The notes: generated from the letters alone by a model not told the origin. 64,000 nt of DNA from JARRKU01 sp050288425 (GCA_050288425.1 JBNKDU010000057.1:29992-93991), one strand, 5' to 3'. Positions 1 to 9,996 are shown, counted from the stretch's first letter. Translations and numbers: made by a program.

Positions 1-1
1 C

Positions 2-1084
2 GGGGCTCGGCACCTGTTGCAGCGGTGTTTCACAACTAACCTGGATGCCTGTGTCGGCCGGTCCAAAAAGCCCCTGGTCCCCGGCCGCTGCGTATATGGC
101 GCCTATCTCGATGAACAGGGACAGGTGATCGATGACAGTATCATCAATCAACTCGCGGAAAACAACTACATGGCGGTGGTCAACGCCGGCATGGGCGCCG
201 TGGTGGCGAAGCATTTCGAGGATCAGGCTGCAGGCCGCGAGGTGACCGTCAGCGACCTGACCGACAACCTCGGCAAGATCGACGTCCAGGGACCGATGGC
301 CGCAAAGATAATGAGCAAGGTTCTGGCGGCGCCCGAATCCGCTTACGAAAAGATGTTCTATTTTTCCTTCAAGGGCCATTTCGACCCGGCATCCCCCCTG
401 GCCGGTGAGGTGCGGATGACAGACGGCACTCCCATTCTGCTTTCGCGCACCGGCTACACCGGCGAGCTTGGATTCGAGATTTTCGTCTCGGCGGACAAGG
501 TAGTGAATACCTGGGAGACGATCTACCAGGCCGGGCAGGAGTTCGGACTCACGGCTTGCGGGTTGGCGGCCCGGGACTCCTTGCGGGGAGGGGCGGTGCT
601 GCCGCTTTCTCATCAGGACATCGGCGCCTGGCCGTTTATCAATCACCCCTGGTCGTTCGCCCTGCCCTTCAATGCCGACCAGACCGCATTCACCAAGGAC
701 TTCATCGGTGACCGTGCACTGCTGGCCGCCGGCGCGCATGAATATACCTATGCATTTGTCGGCAAGGACCCGCGCAAGGTGACCACTGCCGATCCGGCGG
801 TGGTGCTGGACGCTGAAGACAATGAAATCGGGATTGTGCTGACTTGCGTCTCCGACATGGGGATCGGCTATCACCAGGGACGGATCTTCAGCATCGCCAG
901 CCCCGGCAAACCGCAGGAATTTACTCCCCGAGGTCTTTGCTGCGGCTTTGTCAAGGTGAAAACGCCGCTCCAATCCGGTACGGAGATCGTGCTCAAGGAC
1001 AAACGGCGCAATCTCAAGGCGACCGTGGTTACGGATATCCGCCCGGATCGTACCGCCCGGCGGCCGATCCGGGAGATGCTCTGA
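2..1084 (+). CDS. gcvT: Aminomethyltransferase (glycine cleavage T-protein), 5' end cut off by window
   Basis: T-protein of the glycine cleavage system: it takes the aminomethyl group from lipoyl-GcvH, passes the methylene to tetrahydrofolate and releases ammonia. The frame is open from the first bases, and roughly the first 80 residues expected for the family lie before the window. Visible are the folate-binding-domain stretch with YGAYLDEQGQVIDDSII, the SRTGYTGELGFEIF block and the C-terminal barrel ending in RPIREML. A TTG at position 17 is open but is not the true start. gcvH follows after about 90 bp, and the order T-H-PA-PB supports one operon. Family is certain from motifs; only the N-terminus is missing. 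Confidence 0.93.
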   Translation, partial: GARHLLQRCFTTNLDACVGRSKKPLVPGRCVYGAYLDEQGQVIDDSIINQLAENNYMAVVNAGMGAVVAKHFEDQAAGREVTVSDLTDNLGKIDVQGPMAAKIMSKVLAAPESAYEKMFYFSFKGHFDPASPLAGEVRMTDGTPILLSRTGYTGELGFEIFVSADKVVNTWETIYQAGQEFGLTACGLAARDSLRGGAVLPLSHQDIGAWPFINHPWSFALPFNADQTAFTKDFIGDRALLAAGAHEYTYAFVGKDPRKVTTADPAVVLDAEDNEIGIVLTCVSDMGIGYHQGRIFSIASPGKPQEFTPRGLCCGFVKVKTPLQSGTEIVLKDKRRNLKATVVTDIRPDRTARRPIREML

Positions 1085-1176
1085 GCAGCAGTCGAATATG
1101 CAAAAGACCTGCAGTTACATGCAACTTGAGCATTCCGGATAACCGCGTACTTTACTAACATCGAGGAGGAAACACC

Positions 1177-1587
1177 ATGAGCAAAGCAATCGACGATCTC
1201 GTTTTACCGGATGACGTCCGATACACAGATGATCACGAATGGGCCCGACAAGAGGGAGAGAATATCAAAGTGGGCATCAGTGACTATGCCCAGGATCAAT
1301 TGGGGGATATCGTTTTTGTGGAGTTGCCGGAAGTCGGCAGCAGCTATTCCGCCGGCGACGAGTTCGGGACCCTCGAATCGGTGAAAGCCGTTTCCGAACT
1401 CTATATGCCCATCGGTGGCGAAATCGTAGGCATCAACGAGGACCTGGCGGATGCCCCGGAACGGGTCAACAGCGAACCTTATGGCGGCGGCTGGATGATC
1501 GTTATCAAACCCGGCGATGAAGCCGAATTCAAGGCGCTCAAAGACAGGAGCGCCTATCTGGGGATGCTGAAAGGATCGGAAGGATGA
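1177..1587 (+). CDS. gcvH: Glycine cleavage system H protein
   Basis: Lipoyl carrier of the glycine cleavage system, shuttling the aminomethyl arm between P-, T- and L-proteins. It is 136 residues, the usual length. The lipoyl-attachment lysine is K70 in the block GTLESVKAVSELYMP. The start ATG has a good upstream GAGGAG (ATCGAGGAGGAAACACC). The end overlaps gcvPA by the ATGA arrangement, so translation is probably coupled. No lipoate ligase or synthase is in the window. Confidence 0.97.
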   Translation: MSKAIDDLVLPDDVRYTDDHEWARQEGENIKVGISDYAQDQLGDIVFVELPEVGSSYSAGDEFGTLESVKAVSELYMPIGGEIVGINEDLADAPERVNSEPYGGGWMIVIKPGDEAEFKALKDRSAYLGMLKGSEG

Positions 1588-2918
1588 GATATCTACCCCA
1601 TACAAAAGAAGACATTGCCGCCATGCTGGGGAAGGTGGGGGTCGGCAGCATGGAGGCGCTTTTCGATTCGATTCCCGAATCATGCCGCCGCCAGGCGCCG
1701 CTGAACCTGCCGGACCCCATGAGCGAATGGGACCTGAACGAACATATGGACGGCCTGGCCGCCGATATGGCGGTTGCCCCGCAATACAAGGTCTTCCTCG
1801 GCGCAGGCAGCTACGATCATTTCATCCCCGAAGCCATCAAACATCTGCTCCTGCGTTCCGAGATCTACACCGCCTATACGCCGTACCAGCCGGAAATCAG
1901 TCAGGGGACCTTGCAGACCATTTTCGAATACCAGACGCTGATCACCCGGCTGTTGGGCATGGATGTGGCCAATGCCTCCATGTACGACGGCGCTTCGGCC
2001 CTGGCCGAGGCCATATTGATGGCCATCCGGATCACCCGCCGTAAGAAGGTGGCCGTTTCCCGCACCGTGCATCCACTGTTTCGCCGGGTCGTGGAAACCT
2101 ACCTGGCACCCACCGGCTATGAGATCCTGGAGATCCCGTTTGCCTCTGACGGCAGAACCGATCTTTCGGCCTTGGGCGATTTATCCGATTTGGCCGCCGT
2201 GGCGGTACAGTCGCCCAACTTTTTCGGTTGCGTCGAAGATCTCCGTGCAAGCGCCGATGCGGTTCACGCCGACCCGAAGACACTTCTGGTGACCTGTTTC
2301 ACCGAGCCCCTGGCCTACGGCATCCTGAAAAATCCGGGAAGCTGCGGCGCCGATATCGTCTGCGGGGAAGGCCAGAGCCTGGGGATTCCACGCGCCTTCG
2401 GCGGCCCCGGCCTGGGGGTCTTCGCCTCCAGGCGGAAGTATGTACGCAACATGCCCGGCCGGCTCATCGGCCAGACCGTGGACCAGGACGGAAACCGTGG
2501 CTTCGTTCTTACGCTGGCCACCCGGGAGCAGCATATCCGCAGGGAACGGGCAACGTCCAATATCTGTTCCAACCAGGGACTGTGCGCCACCATCGCCACC
2601 ATGTACATGGCCATGCTGGGAGGGACCGGATTCCGCGAGCTGGCCGCGCTGAATCACGACAAGGCCGCCTACCTCAGGGCCGAGCTGCAGAAGGCCGGTT
2701 TGACCATCGCCTTTGACAGCCCCGTCTTCAATGAGTTCGTCGTCAAAATTCCGACCGGCATCGATACCGTTTATCAACGGATGCTGGAGAAGAAAATTGT
2801 CGCGGGGCTGCCGCTGGCCCCATACTATCCCGAACTCGCCGATCACTGCCTGATCTGTGTCACGGAAACCAGCCGCCGGGCGGATATGGACGTTCTGGTC
2901 AAGGAGGTTGCATCATGA
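1584..2918 (+). CDS. gcvPA: Glycine dehydrogenase (decarboxylating) subunit 1
   Basis: N-terminal half of the P-protein, which decarboxylates glycine with PLP together with GcvPB. It is 444 residues, typical of the split form found in many anaerobes. Visible family blocks are the N-terminal RYLPHTKEDIAAML, the FLGAGSYDHFIP motif, TAYTPYQPEISQGTLQTIFEYQ, and RREKATSNIC-like RRERATSNICSNQ. It overlaps gcvH upstream and gcvPB downstream by 4 bp each, so the three are translated as a coupled set. Confidence 0.97.
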   Translation: MRYLPHTKEDIAAMLGKVGVGSMEALFDSIPESCRRQAPLNLPDPMSEWDLNEHMDGLAADMAVAPQYKVFLGAGSYDHFIPEAIKHLLLRSEIYTAYTPYQPEISQGTLQTIFEYQTLITRLLGMDVANASMYDGASALAEAILMAIRITRRKKVAVSRTVHPLFRRVVETYLAPTGYEILEIPFASDGRTDLSALGDLSDLAAVAVQSPNFFGCVEDLRASADAVHADPKTLLVTCFTEPLAYGILKNPGSCGADIVCGEGQSLGIPRAFGGPGLGVFASRRKYVRNMPGRLIGQTVDQDGNRGFVLTLATREQHIRRERATSNICSNQGLCATIATMYMAMLGGTGFRELAALNHDKAAYLRAELQKAGLTIAFDSPVFNEFVVKIPTGIDTVYQRMLEKKIVAGLPLAPYYPELADHCLICVTETSRRADMDVLVKEVAS

Positions 2919-4369
2919 AAGAACCCGTCGGTACCACCGGCTTGATATTCAATGAACCCCTGTTGTGGGAAAAAGGGGCCAAGGGGCGAACCGGTTTTTC
3001 CATGCCCCTGCGCGACGTCGATCGGTATCCGGTGGAAGATTCGGTCCAAGGGGAGGGACCCGACTTCCCCGACCTGAGCGAACTGGATGTCGTGCGCCAC
3101 TTCACCCGTCTCTCCCAGTGGAACTTCGGCGTGGACAGCGGCATGTATCCTCTGGGATCGTGCACCATGAAGTATAACCCCAAAACCAATGAACGGCAGG
3201 CGGCGCTGCCCGGACTGGCCGGGGGCCATCCCCTTTTGCCGGAGGCGCTGTGCCAGGGCGCATTGAAATTGATGGCCGACCTGGAGGGTTTTCTGGCGGA
3301 GATTACCGGTCTTCCGGCGGTTACCCTGCAGCCCGCCGCCGGGTCCCATGGAGAACTGACCGGCATGATGGTGATCGACGCCTACCTGAAGAGCAAGGGA
3401 GAGCGCCGTACCAAAGTGCTGATTCCGGACACGGCCCACGGTACCAACCCGGCCAGTGCGGCCTTGTGCGGGTTCAACGCCATCCCCCTGAAATCCAATG
3501 AACGAGGGATTCTCTCTCCCGAAAATGTCGCCGCACTCATGGATGAGGATACGGCGGGAATCATGGTGACCAACCCGAATACCATCGGATTGTTCGAAGA
3601 AAATATCCAGCAGGTGGCCGACATTGTTCATGCCAAAGGCGGCCTGGTATACGGCGACGGCGCCAACATGAATGCCGTCATGGGCATCGTGGACATCCAG
3701 AAACTCGGTGTGGATGTGCTGCACCTGAACCTGCACAAGACCTTTTCCACGCCCCACGGCGGCGGCGGTCCCGGCAGCGGACCGATTTGCGTCACCGAGG
3801 CGCTGGCGCCGTTCCTGCCGGTCCCCCGGGTGATCGAAAAAGAGGGCCGCTATGCCCTGTCCGAAGAGTTCCCCCAATCGGTGGGTAAGATTCACGCCTT
3901 TTACGGAAACTTCGGTGTACTCGTGAAGGCTTACAGCTATATTCTCAGCCTGGGGGCCGGCCTGAAAAATGTAAGCCAGTATGCGGTGTTGAATGCCAAT
4001 TACATCAAGGAAAGCCTCAAGGATGTCTACCACCTGGCCTATGACAGGCCCTGCATGCATGAATGCGTCTTCAGCGACAAGCACCAGGAAGCATACAAGG
4101 TGAGTACGCTGGATATCGCCAAACGGTTGATGGAGCACGGGTTTCATCCACCCACGATATACTTCCCGCTGGTGGTACACGGCGCCATCATGATCGAACC
4201 GACCGAAACGGAGTCGAAAGAGATGATCGATGCCTTTATCGATACGATGCGCACCATCGCCGAGGAGGTCAAAGCGGACCCCGGGCGCTTTCATGAAGCG
4301 CCACGGATGACCAAAGTCCGGCGCATGGATGAGACCGGGGCGGCCCGCAACCCCTGTCTGACCGGGTGA
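2915..4369 (+). CDS. gcvPB: Glycine dehydrogenase (decarboxylating) subunit 2
   Basis: C-terminal half of the split P-protein and the one carrying PLP. The PLP lysine is K275 in NLHKTFSTPHGGGGPGSGP, preceded by the GDGANMNA aspartate block. It is 484 residues, full length. It overlaps gcvPA by 4 bp. The following 126 bp to the ACT-domain gene hold no obvious promoter or terminator, so the operon probably continues. Confidence 0.97.
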   Translation: MKEPVGTTGLIFNEPLLWEKGAKGRTGFSMPLRDVDRYPVEDSVQGEGPDFPDLSELDVVRHFTRLSQWNFGVDSGMYPLGSCTMKYNPKTNERQAALPGLAGGHPLLPEALCQGALKLMADLEGFLAEITGLPAVTLQPAAGSHGELTGMMVIDAYLKSKGERRTKVLIPDTAHGTNPASAALCGFNAIPLKSNERGILSPENVAALMDEDTAGIMVTNPNTIGLFEENIQQVADIVHAKGGLVYGDGANMNAVMGIVDIQKLGVDVLHLNLHKTFSTPHGGGGPGSGPICVTEALAPFLPVPRVIEKEGRYALSEEFPQSVGKIHAFYGNFGVLVKAYSYILSLGAGLKNVSQYAVLNANYIKESLKDVYHLAYDRPCMHECVFSDKHQEAYKVSTLDIAKRLMEHGFHPPTIYFPLVVHGAIMIEPTETESKEMIDAFIDTMRTIAEEVKADPGRFHEAPRMTKVRRMDETGAARNPCLTG

Positions 4370-4495
4370 GGACGAAATCCCGATCCGCCATCGGCCCGAA
4401 CCACCATTGCCGATGTTTCATGGAAATCGGAATCCTGACAAGGACCGACGGCCGCGGGAATTACTTTTGCCTTTGATGAACATAGGAGGAAAACC

Positions 4496-5035
4496 ATGCC
4501 CAGGAAATATTTACTGACCGCTTTCTGCAAGGATCGGCCAGGCATCGTGGCGGATATCGCCCAGATCATCTATGAAAATGGCTGCAACCTGGAGGACTCG
4601 GCCATGGCCAACCTGGCCGGTGAGTTTGCCATGATTTTTCTGGTCTCCCCGTTGTCTGCCGGGGACGAAGCCGATCTGCAAGGCATCCTCTCCATGGAAT
4701 GCCGCCGCCTGGAAAGGGAGAAAGGCATCACCGCCTTTATTCGACCGGTGACACGCGCCCAATCGGTCCCCGCGCTGGATATTTATTCCAAAGCCATCCA
4801 CGTGGAAGGCTCGGACCACGCCGGGATTGTCTACAAGGTGAGTCGATTCCTGGCCGACCACCAAATCAACATCCGGTCCCTGAACTCGAAAGTGGTATCT
4901 TCTCCGGAAAGCGGGGCCGCTGTCTACGACATGGTGCTTATGGTCGACATCCCCGAAGAGATCCCGATGGATACCGTGGAAAAGGGATTAAACGATGTCG
5001 GGGATCAATTGCATGTGGACATCACCATCGAGTGA
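4496..5035 (+). CDS. ACT-domain protein, glycine cleavage repressor (GcvR)-like
   Basis: A 179-residue protein of two ACT domains (about residues 5-75 and 95-175), a ligand-sensing fold for amino acids. The first domain begins with KYLLTAFCKDRPGIVADIAQ and the second with DHAGIVYKVSRFLADHQIN, the usual ACT turn. The family includes GcvR, which in enterobacteria acts with GcvA to repress glycine cleavage genes. The position between gcvPB and lpdA suggests a glycine-sensing role, but no GcvA-type partner is nearby. The start ATG is preceded by AGGAGG. Confidence 0.8.
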   Translation: MPRKYLLTAFCKDRPGIVADIAQIIYENGCNLEDSAMANLAGEFAMIFLVSPLSAGDEADLQGILSMECRRLEREKGITAFIRPVTRAQSVPALDIYSKAIHVEGSDHAGIVYKVSRFLADHQINIRSLNSKVVSSPESGAAVYDMVLMVDIPEEIPMDTVEKGLNDVGDQLHVDITIE

Positions 5036-5104
5036 ATTCTCTTACGAAAGTAATTCACCTGATCTTACGGACCAAAGATAGCGAAACAAAGTAAAAAGGA
5101 TACC

Positions 5105-6538
5105 ATGGGACGAAAAATTGCGATCATCGGCGCCGGCCCGGGCGGATATGTCGCCGCCGTTCGGGCGGCCCAGAACGGAGCCGAGGTCACCGTTGTCGAA
5201 AAAGCCGCCGTCGGCGGCACCTGCCTGAACCGGGGGTGCATTCCATCCAAGATCATGAAAGTCACCGCCGAAATGATGGAAACGCTGCATCGAGCCGAAT
5301 CTTTCGGAATTCACGGGGCGACAGGGGTCTCCGCGGACATGCCGGCGCTGATGTCGCGCAAGGAAGAAATCGTGAATACCCAGGCAAAGGGGATCGAAAA
5401 ACTGCTGTCCCACCACGACATCGAGCTGGTGATCGGTGACGGGTATATCCAGGACCAGGGCGTGCTGGCAGTGAACCAGGCCGGCGGACATGCGCGGACG
5501 GTCCCCTGGGAGCGATTGATTGTTTCCACCGGGACCGAACCGTTGTCGATTCCGGCCTTTCCCTTCGATGGCCGGCAGATTATTTCCAGCAACGAAGTGT
5601 TGCAGTTGACGGCCGTTCCTGAATCCATGGTGATCGTCGGGGGAGGTGTGATCGGGTGTGAATTTGCCTGTATCATGGCCGCCCTGGGCTCCCGGATCAC
5701 GGTGGTGGAAGCCCTCGACCGGTTGCTTCCCCTGCCGGCGGTGGACGAGATGTGCTCCAAGACCCTGATGCGGGAGATGAAAAAACGCAAGATCAAGGTC
5801 CTGGTCAACCACACGGTGGAAGCCGTGGAAACGGCCGATGACCTGGCGACGGTAACCCTCGGGCCATCTCCGTTTGCCGCGAAGCAGGAAGATCGCGACC
5901 AAAAACCCACGACGGTTGTCGCGGAAAAGGTTCTCGTCTGCATCGGGCGGACACCGAACACATCCGGTCTGGGACTGGACAATATCGGCGTCGCGGTGGA
6001 CGACCGGGGCTGGATCGTTGCCGATGACCACATGCGCACCAGTAACCCCGACGTTTTTGCCATCGGCGATGTCCTCGGCCCGGACAAAGTCATGCTGGCC
6101 CATGTCGCTTCCACGGAAGGGTTGGTCGCAGCAGACAATGCCACCGGCGGCGACCGCCGCATGGACTACCGCTGCATCCCCAGCGCCATCTTCACCATGC
6201 CCGAAGTGGGAACCGCCGGGCTTACCGAATCCCAGGCAAGGCAGCAAGGCATCGATACGCGGACGGACAGCGTGCTATTCCGTTCGCTGGGAAAGGCCCA
6301 GGCGATGGGGGATCTGGCCGGCGAAGCCAAGATCGTTTCAGACGCGCAAACGGGAGAAGTCCTGGGCGTACACCTGATCGGGCCCCACGCCACGGATCTG
6401 GTCGCCGAAGGTACCCTCGCCATCCAGGCCGGATTGACAACCCATGACCTGTCGAAAACCATTCATGCCCATCCGACATTGGCCGAAGCCATGCTCGAAG
6501 TCTCGCTGAAGGCCACGGATCGGGCGTTGCATGGATAG
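5105..6538 (+). CDS. lpdA: Dihydrolipoamide dehydrogenase (L-protein)
   Basis: FAD/NAD flavoprotein that reoxidises dihydrolipoyl-GcvH and reduces NAD. It is 477 residues, the family norm. N-terminal FAD-binding GAGPGGY (residues 9-15), redox-active disulfide C40-LNRG-C45, a second Rossmann motif VGGGVIG near residue 180, and C-terminal HAHPTLAEA with the catalytic His-Glu pair. It closes the glycine cleavage cluster, about 70 bp after the ACT gene, and may also serve 2-oxoacid dehydrogenases. A stretch around residues 255-270 rich in K, E, D and Q is a small insertion. Confidence 0.96.
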   Translation: MGRKIAIIGAGPGGYVAAVRAAQNGAEVTVVEKAAVGGTCLNRGCIPSKIMKVTAEMMETLHRAESFGIHGATGVSADMPALMSRKEEIVNTQAKGIEKLLSHHDIELVIGDGYIQDQGVLAVNQAGGHARTVPWERLIVSTGTEPLSIPAFPFDGRQIISSNEVLQLTAVPESMVIVGGGVIGCEFACIMAALGSRITVVEALDRLLPLPAVDEMCSKTLMREMKKRKIKVLVNHTVEAVETADDLATVTLGPSPFAAKQEDRDQKPTTVVAEKVLVCIGRTPNTSGLGLDNIGVAVDDRGWIVADDHMRTSNPDVFAIGDVLGPDKVMLAHVASTEGLVAADNATGGDRRMDYRCIPSAIFTMPEVGTAGLTESQARQQGIDTRTDSVLFRSLGKAQAMGDLAGEAKIVSDAQTGEVLGVHLIGPHATDLVAEGTLAIQAGLTTHDLSKTIHAHPTLAEAMLEVSLKATDRALHG

Positions 6539-6602
6539 GAATTCATATTCGCCGGACAGAGGACTTTGCAGGAGACATTGGTATATCTAAAGGAGATGAA
6601 AA

Positions 6603-7055
6603 ATGATCGCTGAACCTGATCATCGTGATACCGCCACCGGCGGTTGCCTTTGTGGAGCGGTTCGCTACGAATTAAATGGCGATCTGCGGGATATCGTGAA
6701 CTGCCATTGTTCCAAATGCAGACGATTTCACGGCAATTTCGGGGCTTACACCAGCATGAAACTGGAGAATTTGACCTTGGTCGAGCAGCGAGGTCTCAAG
6801 TGGTTCCAATCTGAAACCGACGAAACTCCCGATGTTCGTCGGGGATTCTGTGTCGAATGTGGTTCTTCCCTTTTCTGGCATCCTGGAGGGCAAGAGAAAA
6901 TTGCAGTCGCCGCAGGCTCCCTGGACGACCCGACCAGGCTTCATACCATCGGCCATATCTGGACAAGCCAGAAAAGCGATTATTATGTGATAAACGATGA
7001 TCTGCCCCGGTTCGAGAAGGGGTGGGCAGAGATGACCGGGAGCAAAGAAGAATGA
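6603..7055 (+). CDS. GFA / CENP-V fold zinc protein
   Basis: A 150-residue protein of the glutathione-dependent formaldehyde-activating (GFA) fold. Zinc ligands are visible as GGCLCGAVRYE near the N-terminus, CHCSKCRRFHG around residues 36-46 and CVECGSSLFWH around residues 86-96. Members bind one or two zinc ions; most, including this one, have no demonstrated activity, and the formaldehyde role should not be assumed. A strong AAAGGAGATG precedes the start. It sits 7 bp before the next gene, so it is probably co-transcribed with the DUF1638-hydantoinase fusion. Confidence 0.85.
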   Translation: MIAEPDHRDTATGGCLCGAVRYELNGDLRDIVNCHCSKCRRFHGNFGAYTSMKLENLTLVEQRGLKWFQSETDETPDVRRGFCVECGSSLFWHPGGQEKIAVAAGSLDDPTRLHTIGHIWTSQKSDYYVINDDLPRFEKGWAEMTGSKEE

Positions 7056-7062
7056 TTCATCG

Positions 7063-9894
7063 ATGATAGAGAACAACTATTTTGCCAGGGGAAACGGTGG
7101 GGAAAAAATCTATGTGATTGCCTGTGCCGTGCTTGCCGTCGATCTGAAATTCCAAGCCCGCAAGATGGGTATGGACCTGAAGTATAGATTTCTTGAAGCC
7201 GGGCTTCACAACAATCCGAAGGTGTTGCAGGAAAAGCTGCAGAAGGCCATCGACGATATCTCCGCCAAAAAAGATGCCTGCCGGATCGTTATCGGATATG
7301 GTGTCTGCGGCAGAGGCACCATCGGCGTCCGGTCCAGGCGCACTCCCCTGGTGATCCCGAAGGTCCATGATTGCATCGCCCTGTTCCTGGGCGGGGATAG
7401 GGCCTACCAGGAGCAATTTAAAACCTTTCCCGGGACCTACTACCTCTCTGCCGGCTGGTGCGAGGAACATAGCGAGCCCATGTCCCAGCGGATGCGGCAG
7501 ACCTGGTTCGGATCTGAAAAAATTGATTTCAATGACCTGGTCGAATCCCATGGCCGAAAAACCGCCGATAGCACATTCGCCTTCTTGAATTCCTGGCAGA
7601 AGAACTACCAGCGGGCCGCCTTTATCGATACCAGGGCCAAATCATCGCCGAGATACGAAACCAGAGCAAGAGAAATGGCCCATGCCTATGGTTGGGAGTA
7701 TGCAACCATCCAGGGAAGCCATGAACTGATCAGCAAAATGATGACCCTGGAAAAGTCCACGGACGAAATCCTGGTGGTGCCGCCGGAACACGTGATCGTC
7801 TTTGACGCCATCCATTCCACCCTTGGCGCCAATCCGATATGGTCCGATACGGAGCGCGGTGGAAAAGACCATGACATCCTGGTCATCCGGGGCGAGGAAA
7901 CAGAAACCCGCCCCTGTATCAAAACCGGCCTCGGGATCGATGCCGGGGGCACCTTTACCGATACGGTGATTTACAACCTGGAAGACGACACCACCCTTTG
8001 CAAGGCCAAATCCCTGACGACCAAATGGGACTTTGCCATCGGCATCGGCAACGCCCTGAAAAAGCTGGACCCGGATCTGCTCGCATCGGTTGAACTGGTC
8101 GCCCTTTCCACCACCCTGGCCACCAACGCCATCGTGGAGAACGACGGCCAGACCGTGGGGATGCTGCTCATGCTTCCCGCCGGCATGCGGGAGGATATCG
8201 CCTTTGAACCAAAGGCCATCATCCAAGGGGAACTGGATATTTCCGGAAATGAACGGGTCGCGGTGGATCGAGAACAGGTCCTGGCCTTCGCCGGGAAAAT
8301 GATAAAACACCACGGCGTCACGGCCTTCGCCGTGTCAGGGTATGCCGGATCCATCAACCCGGTCCATGAATTGGCCGTCAAAGAGATCCTCCGGGAGGAA
8401 ACCGGTCTCTTTGTCAGTTGCGGCCATGAGCTTTCGGACAGACTGAATTTTCAGACCCGGGCCATTACGGCGATGCTGAACGCAAGGATCATCCCCCGAC
8501 TGGCCGACCTGCTCCTGGATCTGGAAAAGGTCATGGACGAACGGTCCATCCAGGCGCCGATGGTGGTGGTCAAGGGAGACGGCACGCTGATGAGCGTTGA
8601 AATGGCCAAGGAGCGGCCCGTGGAGACCATCCTGTCGGGTCCGGCGGCCAGCGTCGCCGGCGCCCGTCACCTTACCGGCATTGAAAACGCCATCATCGTA
8701 GACATGGGGGGCACCACCACCGATACGGCGGCGCTGGTGGACCATCAGGTCCGCATCAATGAGAGCGGCTCCAACGTGGGCGGCCACAGGACCCACGTCA
8801 AGGCCCTGGACATCCGTACCACAGGCCTTGGGGGGGACAGTCGGATCTGCTTCGAAAAGGGGGAATTCCTCATCGGACCAAGGCGGGTGGCGCCGGTCGC
8901 GTGGCTGAACAAGACCCATCCGGAAGCGGCCCGGACCATTGCGGCCATGGGCCGTGACCTGAATCGCTATTCCACCTCCACCAGGAAGATGCAGGTCCTC
9001 CTGTACACCGGCACGAAAAGAGATCTTGCCCTGACCCCGCAGGAAAAAAAGGTCCTCACCGCACTTGCAACACGCCCCATGTCCATCGGGGAACTGGCCG
9101 CCTGCACGCAGGCTCCCTCCGAACGCAGCCTGCCCCTGCTGCGGCTGGAAGAAAAAGGCATGATCCAACGTTGCGGCTTCACTCCCACGGACCTGCTTCA
9201 CATCACGGGACAATTTGACAAATGGGATGCGGACATCGCCAGGGTCTACGCCGGCATGCTGGCCTATTTGTCGGGCAGGGAGCTGGAAGAGATGGTGGCC
9301 CATCTGCTGGAAAAGACCAGCCGGCTATTGACCCTTGAACTCCTCAAACGCCAACTGGATGACGAGGTGGATCCCGATTCCATGGATACGTGTCCGGTAT
9401 GCAACACGCTGGTGGACAACCTGATGACCGGAGGCACGTCCGGCTATCAGGTGCGGGTGAAATTGAAAAGTCCGGTGATCGGCATCGGCGCCCCTATTGG
9501 GCACTTCCTGCACGATGCGGTAAAACCCCTGGAGACCGAAGCCGTCCTGCCGAAAGATGCGGATGTAGCCAATGCCATCGGCGCCATCACTTCCGAGGTG
9601 GTGGTCAAAAAACAGGTGCGGCTGATTCCGGGCGAGGATGGATTCGTTATAGAAGGGATCAAGGACAACCGGAAATTCATCGATTTTGATCAGGCCGATG
9701 AATATGCCAAGGCCGAACTGACCCGAATGATCCGGGAATCGGCCCGCAAGGCCGGTACTTCATGCAATACCGTCACCCTGGAAATCGAGGACCGGATGCC
9801 CCGGGCCTCATCGGGCTATCCCATTTTCCTCGGCAGGGTCATCAAAGGCAGTTTGTCCGGCCAACCGGATATGCTGGTCAGGAATCCGTCCTGA
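7063..9894 (+). CDS. DUF1638 domain fused to hydantoinase/oxoprolinase-type ATPase
   Basis: A 943-residue fusion. Residues about 10-210 match DUF1638 (IVIGYGVCGRGTIGVRSR and PKVHDCIALFLG). Residues about 285-660 are an ASKHA ATPase of the hydantoinase A type, with LGIDAGGTFTDTVIYN, STTLATNAIVE and VDMGGTTTDTA phosphate-binding motifs. Residues about 690-760 look like a winged-helix insert (TPQEKKVLTALATRPMSIGEL). The C-terminus returns to the ASKHA fold (IGIGAPIGHFLHD). The combination resembles reactivation-type ATPases and DUF1638 proteins found beside corrinoid methyltransferases, but no methyltransferase is adjacent, so the substrate is unknown. An intrinsic terminator follows. Confidence 0.85.
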   Translation: MIENNYFARGNGGEKIYVIACAVLAVDLKFQARKMGMDLKYRFLEAGLHNNPKVLQEKLQKAIDDISAKKDACRIVIGYGVCGRGTIGVRSRRTPLVIPKVHDCIALFLGGDRAYQEQFKTFPGTYYLSAGWCEEHSEPMSQRMRQTWFGSEKIDFNDLVESHGRKTADSTFAFLNSWQKNYQRAAFIDTRAKSSPRYETRAREMAHAYGWEYATIQGSHELISKMMTLEKSTDEILVVPPEHVIVFDAIHSTLGANPIWSDTERGGKDHDILVIRGEETETRPCIKTGLGIDAGGTFTDTVIYNLEDDTTLCKAKSLTTKWDFAIGIGNALKKLDPDLLASVELVALSTTLATNAIVENDGQTVGMLLMLPAGMREDIAFEPKAIIQGELDISGNERVAVDREQVLAFAGKMIKHHGVTAFAVSGYAGSINPVHELAVKEILREETGLFVSCGHELSDRLNFQTRAITAMLNARIIPRLADLLLDLEKVMDERSIQAPMVVVKGDGTLMSVEMAKERPVETILSGPAASVAGARHLTGIENAIIVDMGGTTTDTAALVDHQVRINESGSNVGGHRTHVKALDIRTTGLGGDSRICFEKGEFLIGPRRVAPVAWLNKTHPEAARTIAAMGRDLNRYSTSTRKMQVLLYTGTKRDLALTPQEKKVLTALATRPMSIGELAACTQAPSERSLPLLRLEEKGMIQRCGFTPTDLLHITGQFDKWDADIARVYAGMLAYLSGRELEEMVAHLLEKTSRLLTLELLKRQLDDEVDPDSMDTCPVCNTLVDNLMTGGTSGYQVRVKLKSPVIGIGAPIGHFLHDAVKPLETEAVLPKDADVANAIGAITSEVVVKKQVRLIPGEDGFVIEGIKDNRKFIDFDQADEYAKAELTRMIRESARKAGTSCNTVTLEIEDRMPRASSGYPIFLGRVIKGSLSGQPDMLVRNPS

Positions 9895-9996
9895 GCCGTA
9901 TTTGCAATCCCAGCGTAAGTACGATAAACATCTCCGCTCGTGTAGAGGTAATTCTTCCCGGCTGTCCCCATCGGGGCATTCCCGTGGAATTGCCTG

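Noticed and set aside
1085..1176. Glycine riboswitch between gcvT and gcvH
   Set aside because: Too short and without the aptamer core; if present, it would lie upstream of gcvT outside the window.
2843..4294. Long minus-strand open frame (483 codons) opposite gcvPB
   Set aside because: Antisense shadow of a certain gene in high-GC DNA; composition rich in His, Gly and Gln with no family motifs.
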